Positions 27,960-37,682 of a stretch of 64,000 bases of DNA are shown here, in pieces (positions within the stretch are counted from its first letter, which is position 1; each line of letters starts with the position of its first letter). Below the pieces are notes generated by a model that saw only the letters and a list, made by a program, of their open reading frames with translations, was not told the origin of the DNA and did not search any database. Source of the stretch: Candidatus Methylopumilus planktonicus (GTDB taxonomy: Bacteria > Pseudomonadota > Gammaproteobacteria > Burkholderiales > Methylophilaceae); NCBI RefSeq assembly GCF_006364715.1, contig NZ_CP040984.1, positions 372,001 to 436,000 on the forward strand, in the 5' to 3' direction. A program made the position numbers and the translations under genes.

Positions 27960-27977
27960 AGATGACATCCTTAATTG
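27939..27977 (+). repeat. Perfect 13-bp inverted repeat spanning the recJ stop
   Basis: CAATTAAGGATGT (27939-27951) and ACATCCTTAATTG (27965-27977) are exact reverse complements with a 13-nt loop that contains the recJ stop codon. No T-run follows, so it is not a standard intrinsic terminator. It may stabilise the recJ mRNA 3' end or regulate tpiA, whose ATG is 51 nt further on. Confidence 0.8.
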
Positions 27978-28028
27978 CCCATCCTGCCCCAACAAAGTAA
28001 AATTCAACAAACTATTTAAGAGACTGTC

Positions 28029-28781
28029 ATGAGACGTAAAATCGTTGTTGGTAATTGGAAAATGAATGGTTCTTTGGCGTCTAATGAAAGACTTCTTAAA
28101 GCCTTGGTAGAAAAGATACCTCAAGCAATTTCGGTCGATATTGTGGTGTGTGCCCCTTATCCTTATTTGTTTCAAACACAATCCTATCTAAAGCATTCAC
28201 CTATTTTTTGGGGCGCTCAGAACGTGGCTAAGTATGAATCAGGCGCTTTTACAGGTGAAGTGAGTGTTTCTATGCTCAAAGAATTTGGCGCAAGCTATGC
28301 GATTATCGGCCACTCAGAGAGAAGTACGGCTTATTGCGAGTCCGATGAAAATATTGCTACCAAATTTATGATGGTTAAAAAAGCAGGTATGACGCCGATT
28401 CTATGTGTGGGTGAAACTTTAATTGAGAGAGAAGCTGGCATCATGGAAAAAGTAGTATCTAAGCAGCTTGATACGATTATTGAAATGTATGGCGAAGAAA
28501 TTTTTGATGAGACCGTAATTGCTTATGAGCCTATATGGGCTATTGGCTCTGACTTAGCGGCCTCTCCTGAGCAAGCGCAAGCGATGCATCAATTTATTCG
28601 TGAGAAATTATCCTCAAATACTAAGGTCATAAAGAGCCTCAAAATCATCTATGGAGGAAGCGTAAACCCTCAAAATGCGTTACAATTATTCTCTATGCCA
28701 GACGTAGACGGCGGACTCGTAGGACGAGCATCTTTAAATGCAAGTGATTTTGAGTCTATTTGTCATTCAGCCGAAATATAA
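28029..28781 (+). CDS. tpiA: Triosephosphate isomerase
   Basis: Interconverts dihydroxyacetone phosphate and glyceraldehyde 3-phosphate. Catalytic residues are K11 (GNWKMNG), His in IIGHSERS and Glu in AYEPIWAIG; the phosphate loop YGGSVNPQNA is intact. Length 250 is normal. secG follows at 18 nt, the order tpiA-secG-tRNA-Leu-nuoA being widespread in proteobacteria. Confidence 0.97.
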   Translation: MRRKIVVGNWKMNGSLASNERLLKALVEKIPQAISVDIVVCAPYPYLFQTQSYLKHSPIFWGAQNVAKYESGAFTGEVSVSMLKEFGASYAIIGHSERSTAYCESDENIATKFMMVKKAGMTPILCVGETLIEREAGIMEKVVSKQLDTIIEMYGEEIFDETVIAYEPIWAIGSDLAASPEQAQAMHQFIREKLSSNTKVIKSLKIIYGGSVNPQNALQLFSMPDVDGGLVGRASLNASDFESICHSAEI

Positions 28782-28799
28782 ATCAAAGAAAATAGGATT

Positions 28800-29150
28800 A
28801 TGGAAAATTTAGTAACAATTATTCATGTGATTGCATGCCTAGGCGTCATCGGTTTGGTGCTGATGCAACACGGTAAGGGCGCGGATATGGGTGCGGCTTT
28901 TGGAAGCGGATCATCAGGTAGTTTATTCGGCGTAAGTGGCTCATCAAATTTTTTAAGTAGAACAACAGCAATATTTGTTCTAGTCTTTTTTCTGACCAGC
29001 ATTTCCTTGGCGTTCATCGCAGGTCAAAAATCAGGCACCGGAAGTGTGGTGAAAGAAACTGAGTCATCAGAAGTGCAAAAATCTCCTGAAACTAAAAGCA
29101 GCGAAGCTCAGTCAAATTCATCAAGTGGCGCTCAAAATATCCCAAAATAG
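28800..29150 (+). CDS. secG: Preprotein translocase subunit SecG
   Basis: Accessory subunit of the SecYEG channel. Two membrane helices (residues 3-22 and 55-78) flank the conserved LMQHGKGADMGAAFGSG...GSLFGVSGSSNFL loop. The C-terminal 35 residues are a low-complexity S/E/K-rich tail. Length 116. Confidence 0.94.
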   Translation: MENLVTIIHVIACLGVIGLVLMQHGKGADMGAAFGSGSSGSLFGVSGSSNFLSRTTAIFVLVFFLTSISLAFIAGQKSGTGSVVKETESSEVQKSPETKSSEAQSNSSSGAQNIPK

Positions 29151-29169
29151 AGACTGTTAAATCTATAAA

Positions 29170-29254
29170 GCCGTCGTGGTGGAATTGGTAGACACGCTAT
29201 CTTGAGGGGGTAGTGACGAAAGTCGTGAGAGTTCGAGTCTCTCCGACGGCACCA
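29170..29254 (+). tRNA. tRNA-Leu(GAG)
   Basis: An 85-nt class II tRNA with acceptor GCCGTCG/CGACGGC, anticodon loop TTGAGGG (GAG), long variable arm and encoded CCA. It sits between secG and nuoA, a common proteobacterial arrangement. Confidence 0.96.
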
Positions 29255-29293
29255 AATTAAGAAAATCATGTGGTATTTGTTTAAGGAATCGCT

Positions 29294-29650
29294 GTGCTGG
29301 AAAATTATTTTCCAATTTTATTGTTCATATGCGTAGGACTTGCGGTTGGTGCAGGGCCTCTTCTCATCGGCAGCATTCTCTCACCTAATAAACCTGATAG
29401 CGAAAAAAACTCCCCCTACGAATGTGGCTTTGAAGCTTTTGAAGATGCGCGTATGAAATTTGATGTGCGATATTATCTTGTCGCCATTCTCTTTATTTTA
29501 TTTGATCTTGAAATAACATTTCTTTTCCCCTGGGCAGTCGTCATTCAAAAAATTGGTATGTTTGGATTTATTGCCATGATGGTTTTTCTAGCTATTTTAG
29601 TAGTTGGATTTATTTACGAATGGAAGAAAGGGGCCCTTGATTGGGAATAG
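29294..29650 (+). CDS. nuoA: NADH-quinone oxidoreductase subunit A
   Basis: Small membrane subunit of complex I, 118 residues with three helices and the conserved loop YECGFEAFEDARMKFDVRYY. The start is GTG with AAGGA upstream. First gene of a complete nuoA-N operon in standard order; every neighbour is within 5 nt or overlapping. Confidence 0.95.
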   Translation: MLENYFPILLFICVGLAVGAGPLLIGSILSPNKPDSEKNSPYECGFEAFEDARMKFDVRYYLVAILFILFDLEITFLFPWAVVIQKIGMFGFIAMMVFLAILVVGFIYEWKKGALDWE

Positions 29651-29653
29651 CGA

Positions 29654-30130
29654 ATGAGCATTGAAGGCGTTATGGAAAAAGGATTTGTCACCACAAATCT
29701 AGATACCCTTATTAATTACACACGAACAGGCTCTTTATGGCCTATGACTTTTGGCTTGGCTTGTTGCGCTGTTGAAATGATGCATGCGGGTGCGGCTCGG
29801 TATGATCTAGATCGATTCGGTGTTGTATTTAGACCAAGTCCAAGGCAGTCAGATGTCATGATCGTGGCAGGAACATTAGTGAACAAAATGGCACCTGCAC
29901 TAAGAAAAGTTTACGATCAGATGGCAGAGCCTCGCTGGGTGATTTCGATGGGCTCTTGTGCAAATGGCGGTGGTTACTATCATTATTCTTATTCAGTTGT
30001 TCGTGGTTGTGATCGCATTGTTCCTGTTGATGTCTATGTACCTGGTTGCCCACCCACAGCTGAGGCTCTTATGTTTGGCATTATTCAGCTTCAAAATAAA
30101 ATTAAACGAACCAATACGATTGCACGTTAA
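29654..30130 (+). CDS. nuoB: NADH-quinone oxidoreductase subunit B
   Basis: Carries the terminal 4Fe-4S cluster N2 next to the quinone site. Ligands are the adjacent C37 and C38 (GLACCAVEMM), C102 (GSCANGGG) and C132 (PGCPP). Length 158 residues. Confidence 0.96.
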   Translation: MSIEGVMEKGFVTTNLDTLINYTRTGSLWPMTFGLACCAVEMMHAGAARYDLDRFGVVFRPSPRQSDVMIVAGTLVNKMAPALRKVYDQMAEPRWVISMGSCANGGGYYHYSYSVVRGCDRIVPVDVYVPGCPPTAEALMFGIIQLQNKIKRTNTIAR

Positions 30131-30133
30131 TCC

Positions 30134-30727
30134 ATGAGCTCAGTTGAAACTTTACATAAAGAAATAAAATCTATTTTTGGTAAAGAAATAACTCATGCAT
30201 CCATTGAGCATAATGAACTCACAATTGAAGTAAAGATTGACGATCTTCTATCCACTTTAAAAACTTTAAGACAACACAAAGTATTCCAATTCGCTCAGCT
30301 CATTGATCTCTGCGGTGTGGATTACAAAGATTATGGTGAGGGTACTTGGACTAAATCTCGCTTTGCCGTTGTTTATCATTTTTTGTCGATAGAACATAAT
30401 CATCGGATTCGCGTAAGAACTTTTTCTAAAGAAGAAGACTTTCCATTATTTCCATCGATTATAGATTTATGGCCAGCTGCTAATTGGTATGAGCGTGAAG
30501 CTTTCGATTTATTTGGTTTTATGTTTACCGACCACCCCGACCTAAGACGTATACTCACTGATTATGGATTCGTAGGTTATCCATTCCGAAAAGATTTTCC
30601 GATGATTGGTAATGTTGAAGTGCGTTATGACGATGTACAAAAACGTGTAATTTACCAACCTGTTTCGATCGAAGAAAGAAATAACGTCCCACGGATCATT
30701 CGTGAAGAAGGTTTCCATAATGGCTGA
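30134..30727 (+). CDS. nuoC: NADH-quinone oxidoreductase subunit C
   Basis: Peripheral-arm subunit of 197 residues, separate from NuoD (not fused as in E. coli). The 30-kDa subunit signature is seen in WYEREAFDLFGFMFTDHPDLRRIL and GYPFRKDFP. Its last 8 nt overlap the start of nuoD. Confidence 0.95.
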   Translation: MSSVETLHKEIKSIFGKEITHASIEHNELTIEVKIDDLLSTLKTLRQHKVFQFAQLIDLCGVDYKDYGEGTWTKSRFAVVYHFLSIEHNHRIRVRTFSKEEDFPLFPSIIDLWPAANWYEREAFDLFGFMFTDHPDLRRILTDYGFVGYPFRKDFPMIGNVEVRYDDVQKRVIYQPVSIEERNNVPRIIREEGFHNG

Positions 30728-31970
30728 GATTCGAAATTATACGATGAATTTTGGCCCCCAACACCCTGCAGCACATGGCGTGTTGCGATTAGTATTAGAG
30801 CTTGATGGCGAAGTCATTCAACGCGCAGATCCTCATATTGGGTTACTTCACCGCGGTACAGAAAAGTTAGCTGAGAATAGAACGTACTTACAAACTGTTC
30901 CTTATATGGATCGTTTAGATTATGTATCCATGATGGCGAACGAGCATGCTTATGTTTTGGCTATTGAAAAATTATTAAATATAGATGTGCCTCTTCGTGC
31001 GCAATATATCCGGGTGATGTTTGATGAAATTACACGCATCTTAAATCATTTATTATGGTTAGGCGCACATGCACTTGATGTAGGCGCTATGACTGTTTTC
31101 TTATATGCATTTCGTGAAAGAGAAGATCTCTTCGATTGCTATGAAGCGGCATCAGGTGCAAGAATGCATGCAGCATATTATCGCCCTGGCGGCGTTTATC
31201 GTGATCTCCCTGATCGCATGCCTCAATTTGAATCTAGTTTGAAAAACAAAAAACAATTGGATGGTTTAAATCAAAATCGTAGCGGTTCACTTTTGGATTT
31301 TATTGAAGATTTTTCAAATCGTTTTCCAACATATGTAGATGAGTATGAAACGTTATTGACAGATAACCGTATATGGAAACAGCGTACTGTTGGTATTGGT
31401 GTTGTGGATCCTGACCGAGCAATAGCGCTTGGTATGACAGGGCCTATGTTAAGGGGATCAGGTATTGCATGGGACTTAAGAAAAAAACAACCTTATGAAG
31501 TATACGACCGGCTTGATTTTGATATTCCTGTTGGTGTTAATGGAGATTGTTACGACCGATACCTCGTTCGTATAGAAGAATTTAGACAATCTAATCACAT
31601 TATTAAGCAATGCATAGACTGGTTAAGAAAAAATCCAGGCCCTGTAATTAGCGATAATCATAAAGTAGCACCTCCTACTCGATCTGCTATGAAAGAAGAT
31701 ATGGAAGCTATGATTCATCACTTTAAATTGTTTACAGAAGGTTTTCATATCCCAGCAGGTGAGGCATACGCTGCAGTCGAACACCCTAAGGGTGAATTTG
31801 GTATTTATTTAATTTCAGATGGTGCAAATAAACCTTATCGGTTAAAAATACGGGCCGCAGGGTTTCCTCATTTGGCAGCATTAGATGAAATGACACGTGG
31901 TCATATGATATCTGACTTGGTTGCCATTATTGGCACACAAGATATTGTGTTTGGTGAGATTGATCGGTAA
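30720..31970 (+). CDS. nuoD: NADH-quinone oxidoreductase subunit D
   Basis: The 49-kDa subunit that forms most of the quinone-binding cavity with NuoB. The ATG at 30720 gives MAEIRNYTMNFGPQHPAAHG, the usual N-terminus; an upstream in-frame start at 30702 would add six residues inside nuoC. Conserved segments include LDGEVIQRADPHIGLLHRG and FGEIDR at the C-terminus. 416 residues. Confidence 0.96.
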   Translation: MAEIRNYTMNFGPQHPAAHGVLRLVLELDGEVIQRADPHIGLLHRGTEKLAENRTYLQTVPYMDRLDYVSMMANEHAYVLAIEKLLNIDVPLRAQYIRVMFDEITRILNHLLWLGAHALDVGAMTVFLYAFREREDLFDCYEAASGARMHAAYYRPGGVYRDLPDRMPQFESSLKNKKQLDGLNQNRSGSLLDFIEDFSNRFPTYVDEYETLLTDNRIWKQRTVGIGVVDPDRAIALGMTGPMLRGSGIAWDLRKKQPYEVYDRLDFDIPVGVNGDCYDRYLVRIEEFRQSNHIIKQCIDWLRKNPGPVISDNHKVAPPTRSAMKEDMEAMIHHFKLFTEGFHIPAGEAYAAVEHPKGEFGIYLISDGANKPYRLKIRAAGFPHLAALDEMTRGHMISDLVAIIGTQDIVFGEIDR

Positions 31971-31973
31971 AAA

Positions 31974-32447
31974 ATGATACACACTGACGACATTAAATTA
32001 ATTGATAAAGAGTTAAAAAAATTTCCGGATAACCAAAAACGATCTGCAGTCATCTCTGCATTACGAATAGTTCAAACGAGACATGGTTGGTTGTCGCATG
32101 AACATATTTCTGATGTGGCTCATTACCTTGAAATGCCAGAAATCGCAGTGATGGAAGTTGCAACTTTTTATAATATGTTCAATTTAGAATCAAAGGGTAA
32201 GTATCAAATCACTATATGTACCAATATTTCATGCATGTTAAGAAATTCTGATGAAATTGTGCATCACCTAGAAAAAAAATTGGGCATTAGTTTTGGTGAG
32301 TTGACTAAAGATAAAAAGTTTTCACTGAAAGAAGGAGAATGCATGGGAGCATGCAGTGGTGCACCTTTATGCTTAATTAACAATCACACCATGCACGAAC
32401 ATTTAACTACTGAAAAAATTGACAAACTTATAGCGAGCCTTAAATAA
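31974..32447 (+). CDS. nuoE: NADH-quinone oxidoreductase subunit E
   Basis: Thioredoxin-like subunit with a 2Fe-2S cluster (N1a) bound by C82, C87, C123 and C127 (CTNISC, ECMGAC). 157 residues. Pairs with NuoF in the NADH-oxidising module. Confidence 0.95.
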   Translation: MIHTDDIKLIDKELKKFPDNQKRSAVISALRIVQTRHGWLSHEHISDVAHYLEMPEIAVMEVATFYNMFNLESKGKYQITICTNISCMLRNSDEIVHHLEKKLGISFGELTKDKKFSLKEGECMGACSGAPLCLINNHTMHEHLTTEKIDKLIASLK

Positions 32448-33767
32448 ATGGTAATGCAAATAGACACTATTAAGTCCCATAAAATTTTTCCTAATCAAGA
32501 TTTGGTTTGTCTAAGAACTATGGTTCATGACGATCCAGGTTCAATAAGCACCTATTTAAAAGTGGGTGGTTATGAGCAATTAAAAAAAATTCTTAAAAAT
32601 AAGATAAAGCCCGAAGCAATTCTTGCTGAATTAAAAACTTCAGGATTAAGAGGTCGCGGTGGTGCAGGATTTCCAACCGCTATTAAATGGTCTTTTATGT
32701 CTCGCGATTATGATGGGATTAAATATCTTGTATGTAACTCAGATGAAGGTGAGCCTGGCACATTTAAAGATCGTGACATTCTTAGATACAATCCACATCA
32801 ACTTATCGAAGGCATGCTGATAGCTGCTTATGTGATGGGCACCCGCACTGGTTATAACTATATTCATGGTGAGATCTGGCGTGAGTACGAGATTTTTGAA
32901 AAAGCACTCGACGAAGCAAGAGCCCACGGATTTTTAGGTGAAGATATTTTAGGTTCAGTTTTTAGTTTTGATTTGTATGCAGTGCATGGATATGGTGCTT
33001 ACATATGTGGCGAAGAAACAGCCCTCATTGAATCAATTGAAGGTAAAAAGGGACAGCCGCGATATAAGCCACCTTTTCCAGCAACTTATGGTATTTATGG
33101 CAAACCTACTAATGTGAATAACACTGAAACATTTGCATCGGTACCCTGGATTTTAGAGCATGGTGGTCAGGCATTTCAAGATTTAGGCGTTGAAAACTCA
33201 GGCGGTGTTAAATTATTTTCTGTTTCAGGCCACGTTGAAAAGCCAGGTAATTATGAAATTAAAATGGGCACACCTTTTAGTGAATTATTAAATATGGCTG
33301 GCGGTATTTGGCATCGAAGAAAATTAAAAGCAGTGATTCCTGGCGGACCCTCTACAGCGCTTGTTCCAGCAGCACTCATTGAAACTGCAACCATGGATTA
33401 TGATGGACTGCAAAAGATTGGGTCGAGTTTAGGAGCTGGCTCCGTGATTATCATGGATGACTCTACTTGTATGGTCACCGCTTTAAAGCGTCTTTCTTAT
33501 TTCTTTTATGAAGAGTCTTGTGGTCAATGCACACCTTGTCGTGAAGGAACAGGTTGGGTTTATCGAGTCATCAAAAGAATTGTGGATGGCAAAGGCACCA
33601 TGGAAGACCTGGATCTTTTAACAGACGTTAGTAAAAAAATTTCTGGCAGAACAATATGCGCTTTAGGTGATGCAGCCGCGACACCTGTATTAAGTTTTAT
33701 TAAACACTTTAGACCTGAGTTTGAGTACTTTATTGAACATGGTCATTCTATGATTACAGCTAAATGA
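32448..33767 (+). CDS. nuoF: NADH-quinone oxidoreductase subunit F
   Basis: NADH- and FMN-binding subunit. Motifs: GRGGAGFPTAIKW (NADH), CNSDEGEPGTFKDR (FMN), CGEETALIESIEG and the N3 cluster motif ESCGQCTPCREGT. 439 residues. Starts immediately at the nuoE stop and overlaps nuoG by 4 nt. Confidence 0.96.
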   Translation: MVMQIDTIKSHKIFPNQDLVCLRTMVHDDPGSISTYLKVGGYEQLKKILKNKIKPEAILAELKTSGLRGRGGAGFPTAIKWSFMSRDYDGIKYLVCNSDEGEPGTFKDRDILRYNPHQLIEGMLIAAYVMGTRTGYNYIHGEIWREYEIFEKALDEARAHGFLGEDILGSVFSFDLYAVHGYGAYICGEETALIESIEGKKGQPRYKPPFPATYGIYGKPTNVNNTETFASVPWILEHGGQAFQDLGVENSGGVKLFSVSGHVEKPGNYEIKMGTPFSELLNMAGGIWHRRKLKAVIPGGPSTALVPAALIETATMDYDGLQKIGSSLGAGSVIIMDDSTCMVTALKRLSYFFYEESCGQCTPCREGTGWVYRVIKRIVDGKGTMEDLDLLTDVSKKISGRTICALGDAAATPVLSFIKHFRPEFEYFIEHGHSMITAK

Positions 33768-36154
33768 CAATCACAATTGAAATTGATGGCAAGAAAATAA
33801 AAGTAGAAAAAAATACGACGATCATTGCCGCTGCAGATAAAGCAGGCATTCCGATTCCTCGTTTTTGCTATCACAAAAAATTATCGATCGCAGCAAATTG
33901 CCGTATGTGTTTAGTGGAAGTAGAAAAATTTAATAAACCATTACCCGCATGCGCTACCCAGGTTGCAGATGGAATGAAGGTTTCAACAAAATCTAAAATT
34001 GCTGTCGATGCGCAGCAGAGTGTCATGGAATTCTTACTTATTAATCATCCTCTAGACTGCCCAATTTGCGATCAAGGCGGTGAGTGCGAGCTTCAAGATA
34101 CTGCTGTTGCATTCGGTGGCGGTCAAACGCGTTATAAGGAAGAAAAACGTGTGGTATTTAATAAAAATATAGGCCCACTCATTTCAACAGATATGACACG
34201 ATGTATTCAATGCACGCGATGTGTGAGATTTTTGCAAGAAGTCGGCGGTATGATGGAGCTAGGCATGGTCGGCCGAGGCGAGCATTCTGAAATTACCGCT
34301 TACGTGGATCGCTCCATTCAATCAGAACTCTCTGGCAATATTATTGACTTGTGCCCAGTAGGCGCACTTACAAGCAAACCATTTAGATATAAAGCGCGTA
34401 CATGGGAGTTAATTAGAAGACCAACCTTTGCTCATCATGATAGTCTCGGCTCACCTCTTGAAGCGCATATTAAACAGAACAAAGTGATTAGAGTGCTGCC
34501 TCGTGAAGATGAGTCAATTAATGAATGTTGGATTTCTGATCGCGATCGTTTTTCATATGAAGGCTTGAATAGTGAAGATCGCCTTCAAGTTCCTATGATT
34601 AAAGAAAAGGGCCAATGGAAAGAGTCAGATTGGGAAACTGCTCTAGCACTTGTAAGTGAAAAATTAAAACATATCGTAGACCATCACGGCCCTGAGGAAT
34701 TAGGCGTCTTAATATCGCCCCAAAGTACAATTGAAGAGGGGTTACTAGCCAAGAAAATAAGTAGCACATTAAAGTCACCTCATATTGATCATCGTATGCG
34801 TCAATCTGACTTTTCAATAAAACATCAAAACTCTCCCTGGTTAGGAAGTCGCATTGATGCAATCGGTCTCTTTGATCAATACCTTTTAATTGGCAGCAAT
34901 ATAAGAAATGAACAGCCACTTTTAGCATCAAGAATTCGTAAGGCCGTGAATCATGGCGCCAATCTTTTTATAGTCAACTCAATAGATGCAGATCCTCTTA
35001 TGACTGTGTCTGAGAAAATGATTCAGGCCTCGCATAAACTCCCTCATGCGCTTGCAAAAATTTTAAAATCGATGACAGAAATAAAGGGTGTATTAAAAAA
35101 AGATATTAAATTTATTAAAGCTGATATTGAAAAATTTAAAACAGATAAAACAAGCGACGCAATAGCCGAGCATTTAATGAAAAATGTTTTAGCAGGTAAA
35201 AAAAATAATACATCTTTACTTTTAGGCCAAGTAGCAGAAGAACATCCAGACTTCTCAACCATCTATAAACTTGCTTTTGAAATTTCAAAATTATCTCAAG
35301 CTACTTTCGCTGTTTTACCCAGTTATGCAAATAGTGTCGGACTTCATGCCGCTAATGTTCTCCCTGAAGATGATGGCTTAAATGCACGTTCGATGTTAGA
35401 GAAAAAATTGAAAGCTTATGTTTTATTAAATATTGAGCCTCAATTAGATGGATCCAGTGCTCAGCTAATAGAAAATGCCATTGTTTCATCAGATTTTACT
35501 GTTGCATTGACCTCATACAATTCGGAATACCTTAAAAATGTGGATGTGCTTCTGCCCATCTCACCATTTACAGAATCGTCAGGTACGATCGTTAACATGG
35601 AAGGACGAGTTCAAAGTTACACAGCGGTAACTCAGCCTTTAGGCCAATCGAGACCTGCCTGGAAAGTATTAAGAGTGCTAGCTAATCATCTTGATTTAAA
35701 AGGTTTTGATTATGAATCTAGTTTGGATGTCAAAGAGGCACACATTAAATTTAAAAATCAATTTATCTCAAAAGAGCTTTCTAATGAAATTGATATCGTA
35801 AGTGATTACAAAATACGTAACATTAAGCCTAAGCAATTTTCGCGTATTGGTGAAATGCATCAATACCTTATAGATCCAATTGTAAGACGAGCGCCTTCAC
35901 TTCAAGCAGCAATTAGAAAATCAAAAGCATTTGCAAAGCTAAATCCACTAGAGATGAAGACGTTAAGACTTAAAGAGAATGACAAAATTAAGGTTATGCA
36001 AGGTAACCAATGGGTAAATCTTTTAGTCATTGAAGATATAAGTATCCCGGAAGGATCTATTTACATACCAAGTGGCATTGATGAAACAGCCAATCTGTCT
36101 GATATTTATGGCGATATCACAGTTAAAAAAGTAATTTCAAAGGGCGCATCTTAA
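33764..36154 (+). CDS. nuoG: NADH-quinone oxidoreductase subunit G
   Basis: Largest peripheral subunit, 796 residues. The N-terminal ferredoxin-like domain has CYHKKLSIAANCRMC, the His-cysteine cluster region is CPICDQGGECELQD, and two 4Fe-4S motifs follow (CIQCTRCVRFLQEVGG and the later CPVGAL). The rest is a molybdopterin-oxidoreductase-like domain without cofactor. The C-terminal half is more divergent, as usual. Confidence 0.95.
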   Translation: MTITIEIDGKKIKVEKNTTIIAAADKAGIPIPRFCYHKKLSIAANCRMCLVEVEKFNKPLPACATQVADGMKVSTKSKIAVDAQQSVMEFLLINHPLDCPICDQGGECELQDTAVAFGGGQTRYKEEKRVVFNKNIGPLISTDMTRCIQCTRCVRFLQEVGGMMELGMVGRGEHSEITAYVDRSIQSELSGNIIDLCPVGALTSKPFRYKARTWELIRRPTFAHHDSLGSPLEAHIKQNKVIRVLPREDESINECWISDRDRFSYEGLNSEDRLQVPMIKEKGQWKESDWETALALVSEKLKHIVDHHGPEELGVLISPQSTIEEGLLAKKISSTLKSPHIDHRMRQSDFSIKHQNSPWLGSRIDAIGLFDQYLLIGSNIRNEQPLLASRIRKAVNHGANLFIVNSIDADPLMTVSEKMIQASHKLPHALAKILKSMTEIKGVLKKDIKFIKADIEKFKTDKTSDAIAEHLMKNVLAGKKNNTSLLLGQVAEEHPDFSTIYKLAFEISKLSQATFAVLPSYANSVGLHAANVLPEDDGLNARSMLEKKLKAYVLLNIEPQLDGSSAQLIENAIVSSDFTVALTSYNSEYLKNVDVLLPISPFTESSGTIVNMEGRVQSYTAVTQPLGQSRPAWKVLRVLANHLDLKGFDYESSLDVKEAHIKFKNQFISKELSNEIDIVSDYKIRNIKPKQFSRIGEMHQYLIDPIVRRAPSLQAAIRKSKAFAKLNPLEMKTLRLKENDKIKVMQGNQWVNLLVIEDISIPEGSIYIPSGIDETANLSDIYGDITVKKVISKGAS

Positions 36155-36155
36155 G

Positions 36156-37187
36156 ATGGATGGTTTGATAACATCCACATTTGGAGTTTGGTGGCCTGAC
36201 ATTGCCAAAACATTATGGATACTCTTAAAAATTGTAGCTGTCGTTTTGCCTTTAATGATATCTGTGGCTTACCTTACTTTTTTCGAAAGAAAAGTTATTG
36301 GATACATGCAAGTTCGTATCGGACCTAATCGTGTCGGTTATTTTGGATTGCTTCAGCCTATTGCGGATGCATTAAAGCTTTTATTCAAGGAAATGATTCT
36401 TCCTACAGCATCAAATAAAGTTTTATTTTTCTTGGCACCGATTTTGGCCATTGCGCCCGCTTTTGCAGCCTGGGCTGTGATCCCTTTTGATCTCAATTTG
36501 GTGATCGCAGATATTGATGCAAGTCTTTTATATATCTTAGCCATGACATCAATCGCCGTGTATGGAGTGATTATTGCTGGTTGGGCTTCAAATTCTAAAT
36601 ATGCTTTTCTAGGAAGTTTACGTTCCGCAGCTCAGATTGTGTCTTATGAAATTGCAATGGGATTCGCTTTAGTAGGCGTTTTAATGTGTGCTAATAGTTT
36701 AAATCTAGGAAAAATTGTCATGGGACAAGAGGGCGGATTTTGGCATTGGTATATTTGGCCTTTATTTCCTTTATTTATCATCTACTTTATAAGTGCTGTA
36801 GCAGAAACAAATCGAGCGCCTTTTGATGTGGCTGAGGGTGAGTCAGAAATTGTGGCTGGATTTCACGTAGAGTATTCAGGCATGGGCTTTGCAGTTTTTT
36901 TCTTGGCAGAATATGCAAATATGATTTTAGTATCGATGCTTGCAGCATTGATGTTCTTAGGTGGATGGTTATCACCCATTCCATTTATTCCAGATAGCTT
37001 CTTATGGCTTTTAGTTAAAGTTGCATTTTTATTATTTTTCTTCTTATGGTTTAGAGCGACATTTCCTCGTTATCGATATGATCAGATCATGCGACTGGGT
37101 TGGAAAATCTTTATTCCAATCACTATTGCTTGGATTGTATTTATTGGAGGCATGATGCAAACCTCATGGGGGTATTTATTTCACTAA
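36156..37187 (+). CDS. nuoH: NADH-quinone oxidoreductase subunit H
   Basis: Membrane subunit next to the quinone entry site, 343 residues and eight helices. Signature segments are ERKVIGYMQVRIGPNRVGYF and AETNRAPFDVAEGESEIVAG, with RATFPRYRYDQ at the end. Confidence 0.96.
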   Translation: MDGLITSTFGVWWPDIAKTLWILLKIVAVVLPLMISVAYLTFFERKVIGYMQVRIGPNRVGYFGLLQPIADALKLLFKEMILPTASNKVLFFLAPILAIAPAFAAWAVIPFDLNLVIADIDASLLYILAMTSIAVYGVIIAGWASNSKYAFLGSLRSAAQIVSYEIAMGFALVGVLMCANSLNLGKIVMGQEGGFWHWYIWPLFPLFIIYFISAVAETNRAPFDVAEGESEIVAGFHVEYSGMGFAVFFLAEYANMILVSMLAALMFLGGWLSPIPFIPDSFLWLLVKVAFLLFFFLWFRATFPRYRYDQIMRLGWKIFIPITIAWIVFIGGMMQTSWGYLFH

Positions 37188-37679
37188 ATGATTAAAAAAA
37201 CCAAACAATTCTTATCAAGTTTGATGCTCATTGAGCTTCTGAAAGGCATGCTCCTTACCGGCCGCTATTTCTTTGCAAGAAAGATTACTGTGCAATACCC
37301 GGAAGAAAGAACACCTCAATCAAATCGCTTTAGAGGTCTTCATGCACTTCGTCGTTATGCAAACGGAGAAGAGCGATGTATTGCATGTAAATTATGTGAA
37401 GCAGTATGCCCTGCCATGGCAATCACTATTGAATCAGAAGAGCGCGAAGATAAAACGAGACGTACGACACGTTACGACATTGATCTTACTAAATGTATCT
37501 TTTGTGGATTCTGTGAAGAATCTTGCCCAGTAGACTCGATTGTGGAGACAAGAATTCTTGATTATCACGGTGAATCACGAGGCGATTTGCTTTATACAAA
37601 AGAGATGTTACTTGCAGTGGGCGACAAATATGAAAAACAAATTGCAGAAGACCGTGCTCAAGATGAGAGATTTCGATAA
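37188..37679 (+). CDS. nuoI: NADH-quinone oxidoreductase subunit I
   Basis: Ferredoxin-like subunit with two 4Fe-4S clusters (N6a/N6b). Ligands are C64, C67, C70, C74 and C103, C106, C109, C113 (CIACKLCEAVCP and CIFCGFCEESCP). 163 residues with an amphipathic N-terminal helix. Confidence 0.97.
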   Translation: MIKKTKQFLSSLMLIELLKGMLLTGRYFFARKITVQYPEERTPQSNRFRGLHALRRYANGEERCIACKLCEAVCPAMAITIESEEREDKTRRTTRYDIDLTKCIFCGFCEESCPVDSIVETRILDYHGESRGDLLYTKEMLLAVGDKYEKQIAEDRAQDERFR

Positions 37680-37682
37680 ATT

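Noticed and set aside
27942..28181. Opposite-strand open frame across the recJ-tpiA junction
   Set aside because: It lies mainly over tpiA and the inverted repeat, has no recognisable domain or ribosome-binding site, and is a shadow of the real genes.
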